A stretch of 63,156 nt of DNA, from contig JAEUIW010000019.1 of assembly GCA_016794925.1 (NCBI GenBank), positions 1-63,156 of the forward strand, given 5' to 3'. Source of the DNA: Phycisphaerae bacterium. GTDB lineage: Bacteria; Planctomycetota; Phycisphaerae; Phycisphaerales; UBA1924. A program made the position numbers and the translations under genes. The notes under the pieces were generated by a model. It saw only the letters and a program-made list of their open reading frames with translations. It was not told the DNA's origin and made no database searches. How positions within the stretch are numbered: the first letter of the stretch is position 1; every line of letters starts with the position of its first letter. Below are positions 8,587 to 16,984 of the stretch, piece by piece.

Positions 8587-9849
8587 TCAGTGCGCCGAAC
8601 GCGAACGCAGGTTGTCGAGCACGTTCATGTAATTGATGTACGCGTCGTACGGCGAGTCGTACGGCGAGAAATACTTGTGGACGTCACCGTCGGACCAGTA
8701 TTTCGTGCACATGTAATAGAAATGGTCGCTGGTGGTGAGCTTGCGCCAGTCCTCGACCGCGTACCCCGCCTCCGCGGCCAAGCGCGCGTCCCCGGTCTTC
8801 TTCGCCCACGCGAGCTTGCCCTTCACCGCCCGCTCCAGCCGGAACGCCTCGTTGAGCGCGTTGCTCTGCATCGCGTTGCCCAGCCACGCGGACAGGTCCC
8901 GTTCCGTGTCCGCCCACGAGATCATGTGCGGCACGTCGTACACGCCCACGCTCTCGTACCGCTCGAACGCCTCGGACGGCGTCGCGAAGTCGTTCACGCC
9001 GGGCGACACGTCGAACACCTTCTCCGGCAGCGCGTCAAGGAAGCGGAAGATCCCCGTGTCCTCCCACTGGTGCTCGCCGAACGTCTCGTAATCCATGAAC
9101 AGGTTGCAGACGTACCCGTCGCCGTTGATCTGGTTCACCCACCCCGCGAACTTCTCCGCCGTCAGCGGCCATTCCGTCCAGCCCCGGTTCGAGAACCGGA
9201 ACGCGATGTCGTCGCTCAGCCGGTAGTTCTTCAGGAGCAGGCCGAACGGCTTGCCCCCGGCCCCCGCCCCCGTGTGCGGCGGACGGTACACATAGTTCGG
9301 CGACCGGTACCCCAGCAGGTGGTCCGCACCCTCGCAGATCATCCCCAGGAACCGCGGCGAGCCGTCCCCGCGCGTCATCGACGCCACGTAGTGCCCCACG
9401 TCGTTGTTGTAGATCAGCTCCGTGTTCCGGAACACCCGAGGCGTCTGCCCGAACAGCCCCTCGATGCGCTCCGTCTGACGACGCACCTGCTGCGCGAACT
9501 CCTCGCGCGAGTACAGGAAGCTCAGCGAGTGGTGGTACGTCTCCGCAAGGAACTCGCAGCACCCCGACTCCGCCAGGCGCTTGAACAGGTCGATCACGTC
9601 CGGCGCGAACTCCTGCAACTGGTCCAGCACCACACCCGTCAGCGAATACGAAACCTTGAACCGCCCCTTGTGCCGCCGCACCAGGTCCAGGATCAGCGAC
9701 GTCGCGGGCCGGTAGCACTTGTCCGCCACTTTCCGGCAGATCTCGCCGTTCTTCTTGGTGTCGAAATAGAACGGATCGTGGTCGAACACCGAATAGTTCC
9801 GCAGGCGGAACGGCTGGTGGACCTGGAAGTAGAAGACGACCGACGCCAT
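8587..9849 (-). CDS. GH57 alpha-amylase-type glycoside hydrolase
   Basis: 420 residues, cytoplasmic (no signal peptide). The conserved GH57 regions are in order: region 1 FYFQVHQPFRL at the N-terminus, region 2 FLAETYHHSLSF, region 3 RNTELIYNNDVG with the presumed catalytic Glu, and region 4 FMDYETFGEHQ with the presumed acid/base Asp. These argue for alpha-amylase or 4-alpha-glucanotransferase action on alpha-1,4-glucans such as glycogen. The ATG at 9849 is preceded by GGGGA and begins directly at the first conserved strand; the longer frame upstream has no family similarity. Lies 85 nt after the LptG-like gene, same strand. Confidence 0.88.
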   Translation of the reverse strand: MASVVFYFQVHQPFRLRNYSVFDHDPFYFDTKKNGEICRKVADKCYRPATSLILDLVRRHKGRFKVSYSLTGVVLDQLQEFAPDVIDLFKRLAESGCCEFLAETYHHSLSFLYSREEFAQQVRRQTERIEGLFGQTPRVFRNTELIYNNDVGHYVASMTRGDGSPRFLGMICEGADHLLGYRSPNYVYRPPHTGAGAGGKPFGLLLKNYRLSDDIAFRFSNRGWTEWPLTAEKFAGWVNQINGDGYVCNLFMDYETFGEHQWEDTGIFRFLDALPEKVFDVSPGVNDFATPSEAFERYESVGVYDVPHMISWADTERDLSAWLGNAMQSNALNEAFRLERAVKGKLAWAKKTGDARLAAEAGYAVEDWRKLTTSDHFYYMCTKYWSDGDVHKYFSPYDSPYDAYINYMNVLDNLRSRSAH

Positions 9850-9934
9850 GCTGTCCCCAATCACGCCGGACGCCCCGGGCCCGGACGGGTCCATTGTTCC
9901 CGCGCCGGTCGGCCAAGTCGCCCGCACCCGCGCG

Positions 9935-11074
9935 TCACGTCCGCACGCGCGAGAGCATCGCGATCGCCAGCGGCGCCAGCACCAGCACCGGCAGGAAGAC
10001 CCCGAACCACGCCGGCAGCCCCGGCACCGGCGCCGCCGATCCCATCACGCCGCCGAGCAGCGACACCATCGCCAGCGGCGCGCACTTCAGGCTCTGCACC
10101 AGCATGTTGCGCGGCTCCCGCACCAGGAAAAACGGCATCGCGATCAGGATCGCCAGCAGGTTCGACGCCATCGACGACAGCCGCCCGTAACCCGTCCGCT
10201 CCAGTCGCTCGCGCAGCGACGCGTCCAACGCCGGGTTCGCCAGCATCTCCCGGATCTGCGCCAGGCTCAGGCTCTGCCCCAGGCTCGCGTAGTGCTTCAC
10301 CAGCAGCGCCGTCGGGCCCAGGTCCGTGTCCAGGCGCGCCACCGGCTGGGACGCGCCCGGACCGGCCGCTCGCTCCGTCTTCCCCGCCGGCGCCAGCGTC
10401 AACCGACGTTCGACCCCGTCGGTCAGATCCCAGCCCCCGCCCCGCCACTGGGCACGCTCGGCGCTGATCCGCCTCGTCGCCCGCCCGCCCGCGTCCCGCT
10501 CCCAGACGTTGAAGCCCTCCGCCCTGCCCGTCTGCGGATCGAACCGCGTGGCCGAGATCAGCCGACCCTGCCCGTCCGAGGTCGGCCGCACCTCGAACGC
10601 CGACCAGTCGCGCTTCCCGGCCTCGCCGTGGTCCCGCGTCAGCAGCGGCGCGATCCGCGGGATCACGAACTCCTGGTTCGCCGCCTGCACCAGCGTCAGC
10701 CCCGCCACCACCACCAGGATCGGACGCGCCACCCGGTACAGGCTCACCCCGCTCGCCAGCATCGCCACCAGCTCACGGTGCCGAACCAGCTGCGTCAGCG
10801 TGAACCCCATCGATGCCGCCAGCACCAGCCCCAGCATGAAGTTGAAGAGCTGCAGCAGCCGCGGCCACCACAGGTCCGCCACCAGGAAGATCGTGATCAG
10901 CGCTTGCCTCAGGCCCGAGTCGTTCTCTCCCTGCGCCATCGCCCGCGCCACCCGCAGGAACCGGTCCACGTTCAGCGACAGGTCCACCGTCACCACGAAC
11001 GAAAACAGGATCAGGATCAGCACCAGCGTGTTCGCGAGGAACTGCCGGGCGATGTAGCGATCCAGGATGCTCAC
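9935..11074 (-). CDS. LptF/LptG-family permease (LptG-like)
   Basis: 379 residues of the YjgP/YjgQ family, the inner-membrane half of the LptB2FG transporter that extracts lipopolysaccharide towards the outer membrane. The N-terminus ILDRYIARQFLANTLVLILILFSFVV begins the first membrane helix. Helices 2-3 contain LVRHRELVAMLASGVSLYRVARP, the hallmark of the family; a periplasmic beta-jellyroll region follows and three helices close the protein. Start is the GTG at 11074, which overlaps the PAP2 stop as GTGA. Its partner permease is the first gene of the same operon (stop at 13457). LptB and LptC are not seen nearby. Confidence 0.82.
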   Translation of the reverse strand: MSILDRYIARQFLANTLVLILILFSFVVTVDLSLNVDRFLRVARAMAQGENDSGLRQALITIFLVADLWWPRLLQLFNFMLGLVLAASMGFTLTQLVRHRELVAMLASGVSLYRVARPILVVVAGLTLVQAANQEFVIPRIAPLLTRDHGEAGKRDWSAFEVRPTSDGQGRLISATRFDPQTGRAEGFNVWERDAGGRATRRISAERAQWRGGGWDLTDGVERRLTLAPAGKTERAAGPGASQPVARLDTDLGPTALLVKHYASLGQSLSLAQIREMLANPALDASLRERLERTGYGRLSSMASNLLAILIAMPFFLVREPRNMLVQSLKCAPLAMVSLLGGVMGSAAPVPGLPAWFGVFLPVLVLAPLAIAMLSRVRT

Positions 11075-11730
11075 GACTCCGCTCCTCCACCCCGGTCCCC
11101 CGCGGCCCCACGCCCCTCCCACCCCCGGGTGAGCCTAGCCGCGAGCATCGCCCCCGCCAGCCCCACCACCAGCGAACCGACCGTGTCCGAGACGAAGTGA
11201 GCCCCGCTCGCCACCCGCCCCGCCGCGCACCCCGCGCCCAGCAGCGCCGCCAGAGGCCACAGCGGACGGTGCAGCGCCAGCAGCGCGAACCCCGCGCCGA
11301 ACGCCACCGCCGCGTGGCTGCTCGGCAGCCCCAGGTCCGCCGACTCCACGAACCCGCGCAGGAACGCGCGGAACTCGTACCGCCCCCCCGTCACGATCGG
11401 ACGCGCCCGCCCGACGGCCATCTTCAACAGCTCCGCAAGCAAACCCGATCCCGTCGCCGCGAGAACCAGCGCCGCGCCGCGCCGCGCCACCTCGCGCACC
11501 GGCCGCCCCGTGAGCCGCTTCCGATCAACCAGGATCAGCGCCAGCCCCACCAGCACCCACGTCGGAAGATACCCCGCCACCCGGAACAGCTTGTACCAAT
11601 CTTGTTCTTCCAGGCGCGCAAGCTCGATCGTTCTCGACCACCGGAACCCCGCCCCGTCCAGCAGGTGCGACGCGGCGAACCCCACCACCCCCGCCGCCAG
11701 CCACGCCATCGGCCCATGACGTCTGATCAT
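11071..11730 (-). CDS. PAP2-superfamily membrane phosphatase
   Basis: 219 residues, five or six membrane segments. The three-part acid phosphatase signature is complete: KMAVGRARP, then PSSHAAVAFG, then GRVASGAHFVSD. Such enzymes hydrolyse undecaprenyl pyrophosphate, phosphatidate or, as LpxE, lipid A phosphates on the periplasmic face. Position between two Lpt-type permeases and next to an ArnT-like transferase suggests action on a lipid carrier or lipid A (inference). ATG and the upstream TGA overlap as ATGA; its own stop overlaps the next GTG start. Substrate cannot be told from sequence alone. Confidence 0.85.
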   Translation of the reverse strand: MIRRHGPMAWLAAGVVGFAASHLLDGAGFRWSRTIELARLEEQDWYKLFRVAGYLPTWVLVGLALILVDRKRLTGRPVREVARRGAALVLAATGSGLLAELLKMAVGRARPIVTGGRYEFRAFLRGFVESADLGLPSSHAAVAFGAGFALLALHRPLWPLAALLGAGCAAGRVASGAHFVSDTVGSLVVGLAGAMLAARLTRGWEGRGAAGDRGGGAES

Positions 11731-13460
11731 CGGGGTGCCCCTCGCTCCGACGCCGCGCCCGACCCGGCGCCGACGCCGAGATAGCCGTGCCCGATGAACA
11801 CCCTCCGGTCCTCCTTATGCTCGCCCTCCAGCTTCCCGGCATCCTCCACCCGCTCGAACAACGGACGCCACTTGCGCTGCGATCCCCCCAGCAGCACCGC
11901 GGCACGCCCATGCAGGCTCGGATCATCCGGTCGCGTCTCCGGCCAGATGTCGTACTGGGTCATTCGCCCCCCCAGCGGCACGCTGGCGCACCGTACCACC
12001 GGCCGCTCGGACACGTAGTACGCCATCAGGCTCGCCCGTCCGTAGTGCTCGGCCATCAGGAACGGCTCGCCGGCCGGGTCGCCGCGCCGCGCGTCCTGCA
12101 GAAGCCGCTGCACATGAGCCCCCATCTTCCGCGCCCCCAGCACCCGGCCCACCGCGGTCCGTTCCGGATCGGGCACGAAGAGCCGCGCCACCAGGTCGGC
12201 CCGCAACATCGCCGCCCCGGTCACCAGCCCCGCGCCCACGGCCAGATGCCACACGACCTGGCGGACGGTCTCCGGTTTGCGGCGCACGAACCCCTCCCAG
12301 GGCCGTCGTCCGGTCGGCAACGCCCGCCAACGCGCCACCCGCGCCCGGTAGTCGTCCATCCCGCGAACCACGCCCCGGGCCGCCAGCGCCAGGAGCGTCG
12401 CGTACCCCGCCAGCGGCCAGTTCCCCTCCACGTCGTTGAACGTCGTCATCCCCAGATAGAACAGCAGGATCGGAGCCGCCACCGCGACCATGAACGCCCC
12501 CGCTCCGTCACCCCCGCCCTCGTTCGCGCGCCGCCTCGGACCCAAGCACGCCCACGCCTCAATCGCCGCGATCACCAATATCGGGCCCATCAGGCCGAGT
12601 TGGCCCAGCAGGAATTCCAGCGTCTCGGCCATCGGGATCTCGCGACGGCGGCCCGAGGCCGTCTCGGGCGGCACCGGCATGTCTCCCCAACCCACCGCCA
12701 CGTGACCGATCAGGTGCCGCGCCTGCGGCCAGCCGTGCGCCGCGTTCCACGTCACGACCGGGCTGCCGAGCGCCACCATCAGCACCACGCCCGAAGCCAA
12801 CGCGGATCTCCACCTCGGATGCGTCCGGCGCGCGCGACCGATGCAGCAGCCCGCCAGGGCCACTCCGATCGGCAGGAACAGAATCGTCGACTTGAAAAGG
12901 AAGCCGCACCCGACCGCCGCGCCAAGCGCCGGCCATGCCCACCACGAGCCCCGGCCCAGCGCCCGCCACGCCGCCCAGGCGCCCGCCGCCCAGCACGCCA
13001 GGTACGGCCCGTCGATGGTGGCGAGCAGCGCCCCCGCCTGATTGATGGGCGCGAGCTGGAACGCCAGCGCCGCGTAGAAACCGACCCTCGGATCCTCGAA
13101 CGCCTCGCGGGCCAGGCGCGCGACGGCCAGCGCGGCCAGCGCGGACGCGATCGGCGCGAACGTGCGGATGGCCGCCTCGGAATCGCCCAGCGCGCGCGTA
13201 CCCAGCGCGATCAGCCACGCGATGCCCGGGCCTTTGCTGTAGTACGCCCAGTCCAGGCGACGTGACCACTCCCAGTAGTGGGCCTCGTCCTCGATCAGCG
13301 TGTAGGGACACCATATCCAGAGGTACACGATCCGCAGCACCATCAGGCCAAGGACCAGCGTGAGCGTCCAACCCCATGCCCCCGACCACGGCCGGACGCG
13401 CGCGTCACGGATATCGGTACGAGATGGAGCGGTCGGAGCCAAGGGTGGGGGCGTGCTCAA
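11727..13460 (-). CDS. GT39 (ArnT/PMT-like) membrane glycosyltransferase
   Basis: 577 residues with about ten to twelve membrane helices. The first periplasmic loop has IEDEAHYWEWSRRLDWAYYSKGPG, the acidic active-site pattern of lipid-linked sugar transferases such as ArnT, which adds aminoarabinose to lipid A from an undecaprenyl-phosphate donor. A C-terminal soluble part has APINQ and EHYGRASLMAYYV. I place the start at the TTG 13460, which overlaps the LptF-like stop as TTGA, matching the overlaps between the following genes; the longer upstream frame is shadow of the permease gene. Acceptor and sugar unknown. Confidence 0.82.
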   Translation of the reverse strand: MSTPPPLAPTAPSRTDIRDARVRPWSGAWGWTLTLVLGLMVLRIVYLWIWCPYTLIEDEAHYWEWSRRLDWAYYSKGPGIAWLIALGTRALGDSEAAIRTFAPIASALAALAVARLAREAFEDPRVGFYAALAFQLAPINQAGALLATIDGPYLACWAAGAWAAWRALGRGSWWAWPALGAAVGCGFLFKSTILFLPIGVALAGCCIGRARRTHPRWRSALASGVVLMVALGSPVVTWNAAHGWPQARHLIGHVAVGWGDMPVPPETASGRRREIPMAETLEFLLGQLGLMGPILVIAAIEAWACLGPRRRANEGGGDGAGAFMVAVAAPILLFYLGMTTFNDVEGNWPLAGYATLLALAARGVVRGMDDYRARVARWRALPTGRRPWEGFVRRKPETVRQVVWHLAVGAGLVTGAAMLRADLVARLFVPDPERTAVGRVLGARKMGAHVQRLLQDARRGDPAGEPFLMAEHYGRASLMAYYVSERPVVRCASVPLGGRMTQYDIWPETRPDDPSLHGRAAVLLGGSQRKWRPLFERVEDAGKLEGEHKEDRRVFIGHGYLGVGAGSGAASERGAPR

Positions 13461-15148
13461 TGGCGCGCCAGCCTCCTGTACTGGAGCAAGGCGTATGCGC
13501 CCAGCAGGGCGACCCCGCTCCACAGCACCGGCAGCGACAGCCCGCCGTAGTGCCTCACCATCTGCCGGCCCGCGACGATCGACAGCACGCACACGAGGGC
13601 CGGGATGAACGACCACAGGTACACCGTCAGGGGCAGCGAGTCCTTCAGGCGCATGGCCATGACGGCCCCGGCGAAGAGCATGACGGCGCACGCCGCGGCC
13701 ATGGCCGCGCGCTCGTGCAGCTTCCCGGTCACCTCCCGGTGCAGATCGGCGAGGCGGTCGCGGAGGTCGCGGGCCGGATCGGCGACGAACGTATCCCACG
13801 TGAAGGCTGCGACGCGCCGCTCCGCGCGCGCCAGGAGGGCGGCGGAGTTCTCGGCGGTCAGGTCGGGGACGGGATCGTCGGTGAGGGTCAGCCCGCCCAG
13901 CGCCAACTCCTGCACGAGTCCGGACACGCCGCTCTCGCGCCGCAGCGCCGCCTCGGAGCTGGCCCCCTCGGCCCGGACCCGTTCAAAGGTGAGGTTGACG
14001 GTCACGGGCTTGTCGCCCTCGGGCGCGAGGCTCGTGACCAGCCACGCGCGTTCGGCGCGCAATTTCTGCACGCGTTTGCCATCGAACACGCGGTCGGCCT
14101 CGATGGGGCGGCCCGGGGCCAGGGGCAGGACCTCCCAGCGGCTGATCTTGGGGGGTCGCCACACGATGCCCGCGCCGCGCAACATGATGGGCTGGCCGAG
14201 CGCATCCACCAGGCGGGCGGAGCCGGGCCCGGTCAGGCCCGCCTCGATGCGGTCGGTGGTGGCCCGTTCGGCCAGGTGGGTGGCGAGCACGCGGCGGCGC
14301 CGCTCCACGCCGTTCATGCGCTCGGGCTCGTCGCGCAGCCGCCGCAGCTCGGTGTAGGTGAGGAACTTGGGGTCGTCGATGACGCCCCCGGGCACCTCCC
14401 AGGCGAAGGCCTGCTCCGCCACCTGGCCCAGACCCTCCCCCGGCCGGTGCGCGACGACGTCCAGCAGCTTCATCTTCACGGTCGTGATCGGGTCGCCCGA
14501 GGCGGCGTCGTCGTCGCGGAAGAGCCAGACCAGGGCCTGGGCCGCGGTCACGTCGGTGTCCACGCGCCCGCGCCCGTCCATCTTGACGGCCAGCACGCCC
14601 CGGAGGAGCAAGCGCTGGTACGCCCCGCTCTTCTCGTCGGCGTCGAGGCGGTCCACCGATTCGGCGTAGACCAGCATGTCGCCCATGCGAACGCTCTGCC
14701 CGCGTCCGATCTGCGCCACCAGCAGGCGGGTCACGTCCTCGCGGACCAGTTCCTCCATCGAGCGGAGGAACCGGGGGATCACCTGGTGGGAGAGCGCCAG
14801 CATGATGCCCCCGAGGATCAGCCCGGACACCGCCGCGGGCGCGGCGAGCGAGCGGTAGCTCACTCCCCCCACGGCGCAGGCCATGACCTCGCTGTCGACG
14901 GCCATGCGGTGATAGGAGAGCGTCGCGGCGAAGAGGGCCGCGAAGGGCAGCGCGTACTCCAGCATCGGCGGCATCGCGAGCAGCATGAACCGCAGCGTGT
15001 CGAGCGGCTCGAGCTTGCCGTCGGCCAGCGGCTTGACCGCCACCGCGAAGCTCATCACCGTCACCAGCACCGCGCTGGTGAGCAGGACCATCCTCCACAG
15101 GTCGAGGAGCTGGAAGAGCCAGATGGTGCGCGGCGTACGGCCCAGCAT
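13457..15148 (-). CDS. LptF/LptG-family permease, long form (LptF-like)
   Basis: 563 residues, YjgP/YjgQ family. Three N-terminal helices contain the family signature LEYALPFAALFAATLSYHRMAVDSEVMACAVGGVSYRSL, after QLLDLWRMVLLTSAVLV. Three C-terminal helices follow LHREVTGKLHERAAMAAACAVML. The region between them is about 200 residues longer than in the usual ~360-residue proteins, so the periplasmic domain is enlarged or carries an extra module. First gene of the LptF-GT39-PAP2-LptG operon. The ATG at 15148 has no Shine-Dalgarno but TACCAT 7 nt before it. Confidence 0.82.
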   Translation of the reverse strand: MLGRTPRTIWLFQLLDLWRMVLLTSAVLVTVMSFAVAVKPLADGKLEPLDTLRFMLLAMPPMLEYALPFAALFAATLSYHRMAVDSEVMACAVGGVSYRSLAAPAAVSGLILGGIMLALSHQVIPRFLRSMEELVREDVTRLLVAQIGRGQSVRMGDMLVYAESVDRLDADEKSGAYQRLLLRGVLAVKMDGRGRVDTDVTAAQALVWLFRDDDAASGDPITTVKMKLLDVVAHRPGEGLGQVAEQAFAWEVPGGVIDDPKFLTYTELRRLRDEPERMNGVERRRRVLATHLAERATTDRIEAGLTGPGSARLVDALGQPIMLRGAGIVWRPPKISRWEVLPLAPGRPIEADRVFDGKRVQKLRAERAWLVTSLAPEGDKPVTVNLTFERVRAEGASSEAALRRESGVSGLVQELALGGLTLTDDPVPDLTAENSAALLARAERRVAAFTWDTFVADPARDLRDRLADLHREVTGKLHERAAMAAACAVMLFAGAVMAMRLKDSLPLTVYLWSFIPALVCVLSIVAGRQMVRHYGGLSLPVLWSGVALLGAYALLQYRRLARH

Positions 15149-15155
15149 GGGATCG

Positions 15156-15161
15156 ATGGTA
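15156..15161 (-). promoter_or_regulatory. leaderless-type -10 hexamer of the lptF operon
   Basis: Minus strand TACCAT, CGATCCC, then ATG (15148). It sits in the 63-nt gap after the ComM-like gene, so the envelope operon probably has its own promoter. Confidence 0.45.
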
Positions 15162-15211
15162 TTCGGCCCCGGATGCGGCCATGCGGCGCGTCGGCCGCGG
15201 CGGCTCCCCGG

Positions 15212-16831
15212 TCAGGCCTTGCGATCGAGCAGGCGGTAGCTCACGGCCTCGGCGACGTGCGTGACCGTGATCGTCTCGGCCTCTTCGAGGTCCGCGAGCG
15301 TTCGCGCCACGCGCCGGATCTTGTCGTAGGCACGGGCCGAGAGGCCGAGCTCGGACATTGCCTGCCCGAGCAGGGCCCGCGCGTCGTCGCCGAGCGGGGC
15401 CAGCTCGTCCAGCTGCCGCCCGCTGAGACGCGCGTTGGGCGTCACCGGGCCCTGGCGTGCGATCTGCACGGCGCGGGCCTGGAGCACCCGCGCGCGGATC
15501 GCCGCGCTGCTGGTGCCGCGCGGAGTCCCCGCCGCGCCGCGCGCCCCGCCCCCGTTGGGCGAGCCGCGCGGGGCCGAGAGTTCCGCGAACGGGACCGCCG
15601 GCGCTTCGACGTGCAGGTCGATGCGGTCCAGCAGCGGCCCGGACAACCGCGCCAGATACCGGTCCATCTCTCTGCGGCCGAATTCCCCGGGCGCAACGTC
15701 GCCCTTGGGCGTGGGGTTCATCGCCGCGACGAGCATGAAATCCGCGGGGAAGCGGACCGCGGAATGGGACCGGGCCACCGTCACGACGTGGTCCTCGAGC
15801 GGCTGGCGGAGGGTCTCGAGCACGAACCGCGGGAACTCCGGCAGTTCGTCGAGGAAAAGAACGCCGCGGTGCGCCAGCGAGACCTCGCCCGGCCGGGGCA
15901 CGATGCCCCCCCCGATGATCGCCGCGCCCGAAGCGGTGTGGTGCGGCGAACGCACCGGGCGGACCGCGACCAGGCCCGAACCCGGCTCGAGCTTCCCCGC
16001 GGCGGAGTACACCCGGGTGACCTCGACGGCCTCCTCGGGCGTCATGGGGGGCAGCACGCCGGGCAGGGCCTTGGCCATCATCGACTTGCCGGTGCCCGCG
16101 GGGCCGAGCATGAGCAGGTTGTGCGCGCCCGCCGCGGCCACGGTGATGGCACGCTTGACGTTCTCCTGCCCGCGCACGTCCGCGAAATCGATCTCGGCCC
16201 GCGCGGTGCACAGCAGGGACGCGGCATCGACGGTGGGGTACGGACGGGGCTCCAGCCCCCCGTTGAGCAGGCCCACCAGCTCGGCCAGCGTGCGGACGCC
16301 GATGGCCTCGACGCCGGGCACCACCGCGGCCTCGGGCGCGTTCTCGGCGGGAACGATCACCCCCCGTCGGCCCAGCGACTTGGCGAGCGCGGCCATCGCG
16401 ATGACGCCCCGCACGGGCCGGACGCGCCCGTCGAGCGCGAGCTCACCCGCGACCAGGTACTCGCGGGCGTCGAGCCCCGGCCCGGGCTCATCGGGCGGGG
16501 GCGGCGCGCCGCGGTCGTAGCGGCGCCGGTCGGGCTCGGAACGGACCACGCCGCGCCCCATGAGAATGGCGATGGCGATGGGAAGGTCGTAGAGCGGACC
16601 CTCCTTGCGCACGTCCGCGGGCGCGAGATTGACGAGCAACCTGCCGCGGACCTCCTCGTACCCCGAGTTCGCGAGCCCGGCACTCACGCGCTCCAGCGAC
16701 TCCTTGACCGCCGCGTCGGGCAGGCCGACGACCGTGCGCCGGACATCCGAGGCGTCCGTGTGATCGACCTCGACCTCGCACGACAGGGCGTCGATCCCTT
16801 GCAGGAGGTAGGACTGGACGCGGGCGAGCAT
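15212..16831 (-). CDS. YifB/ComM-family magnesium-chelatase-like AAA+ ATPase
   Basis: 539 residues. N-terminal Lon-protease-like S16 fold (VEVDHTDASDVRRTVVGLPDAAVKESLERV), an AAA+ core with Walker A GPAGTGKSMMAKALPG and Walker B GVLFLDELPEF, and the C-terminal Mg-chelatase domain (SARAYDKIRRVARTLADLEE). ComM is a hexameric helicase that helps branch migration in natural transformation; in most bacteria the role is unproven. An extra low-complexity stretch lies near residue 415-440. ATG 16831 is supported by TACACT 7 nt upstream and lack of a ribosome site. Confidence 0.9.
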   Translation of the reverse strand: MLARVQSYLLQGIDALSCEVEVDHTDASDVRRTVVGLPDAAVKESLERVSAGLANSGYEEVRGRLLVNLAPADVRKEGPLYDLPIAIAILMGRGVVRSEPDRRRYDRGAPPPPDEPGPGLDAREYLVAGELALDGRVRPVRGVIAMAALAKSLGRRGVIVPAENAPEAAVVPGVEAIGVRTLAELVGLLNGGLEPRPYPTVDAASLLCTARAEIDFADVRGQENVKRAITVAAAGAHNLLMLGPAGTGKSMMAKALPGVLPPMTPEEAVEVTRVYSAAGKLEPGSGLVAVRPVRSPHHTASGAAIIGGGIVPRPGEVSLAHRGVLFLDELPEFPRFVLETLRQPLEDHVVTVARSHSAVRFPADFMLVAAMNPTPKGDVAPGEFGRREMDRYLARLSGPLLDRIDLHVEAPAVPFAELSAPRGSPNGGGARGAAGTPRGTSSAAIRARVLQARAVQIARQGPVTPNARLSGRQLDELAPLGDDARALLGQAMSELGLSARAYDKIRRVARTLADLEEAETITVTHVAEAVSYRLLDRKA

Positions 16832-16838
16832 GGTCGGA

Positions 16839-16844
16839 AGTGTA
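16839..16844 (-). promoter_or_regulatory. leaderless-type -10 hexamer of the ComM-like gene
   Basis: Minus strand TACACT, TCCGACC, then ATG (16831). Confidence 0.45.
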
Positions 16845-16916
16845 CCAAACCGGAACCGACCGGATGTGTTCCGAGCGTGCGGAGCGGAAAATCATGGACG
16901 AACACGCTGGGGCAAT

Positions 16917-16922
16917 TACACT
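16917..16922 (+). promoter_or_regulatory. candidate -10 of the first propeller/dockerin gene
   Basis: TACACT about 60 nt before the start; would give a leader of roughly 55 nt that includes the AAGGAGGG ribosome site at 16967-16974. Confidence 0.35.
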
Positions 16923-16984
16923 ACTTTCGACCCACGCGACCGTTGTGCCATGGACAGCGCGTGCGGAAGGAGGGACTTGCCGTG

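Noticed and set aside
13376..16981. Long open frame running into the first propeller gene from upstream
   Set aside because: It is antisense to the LptF-like and ComM-like genes, low in recognisable content; the signal peptide and ribosome site place the true start at 16982/16985.
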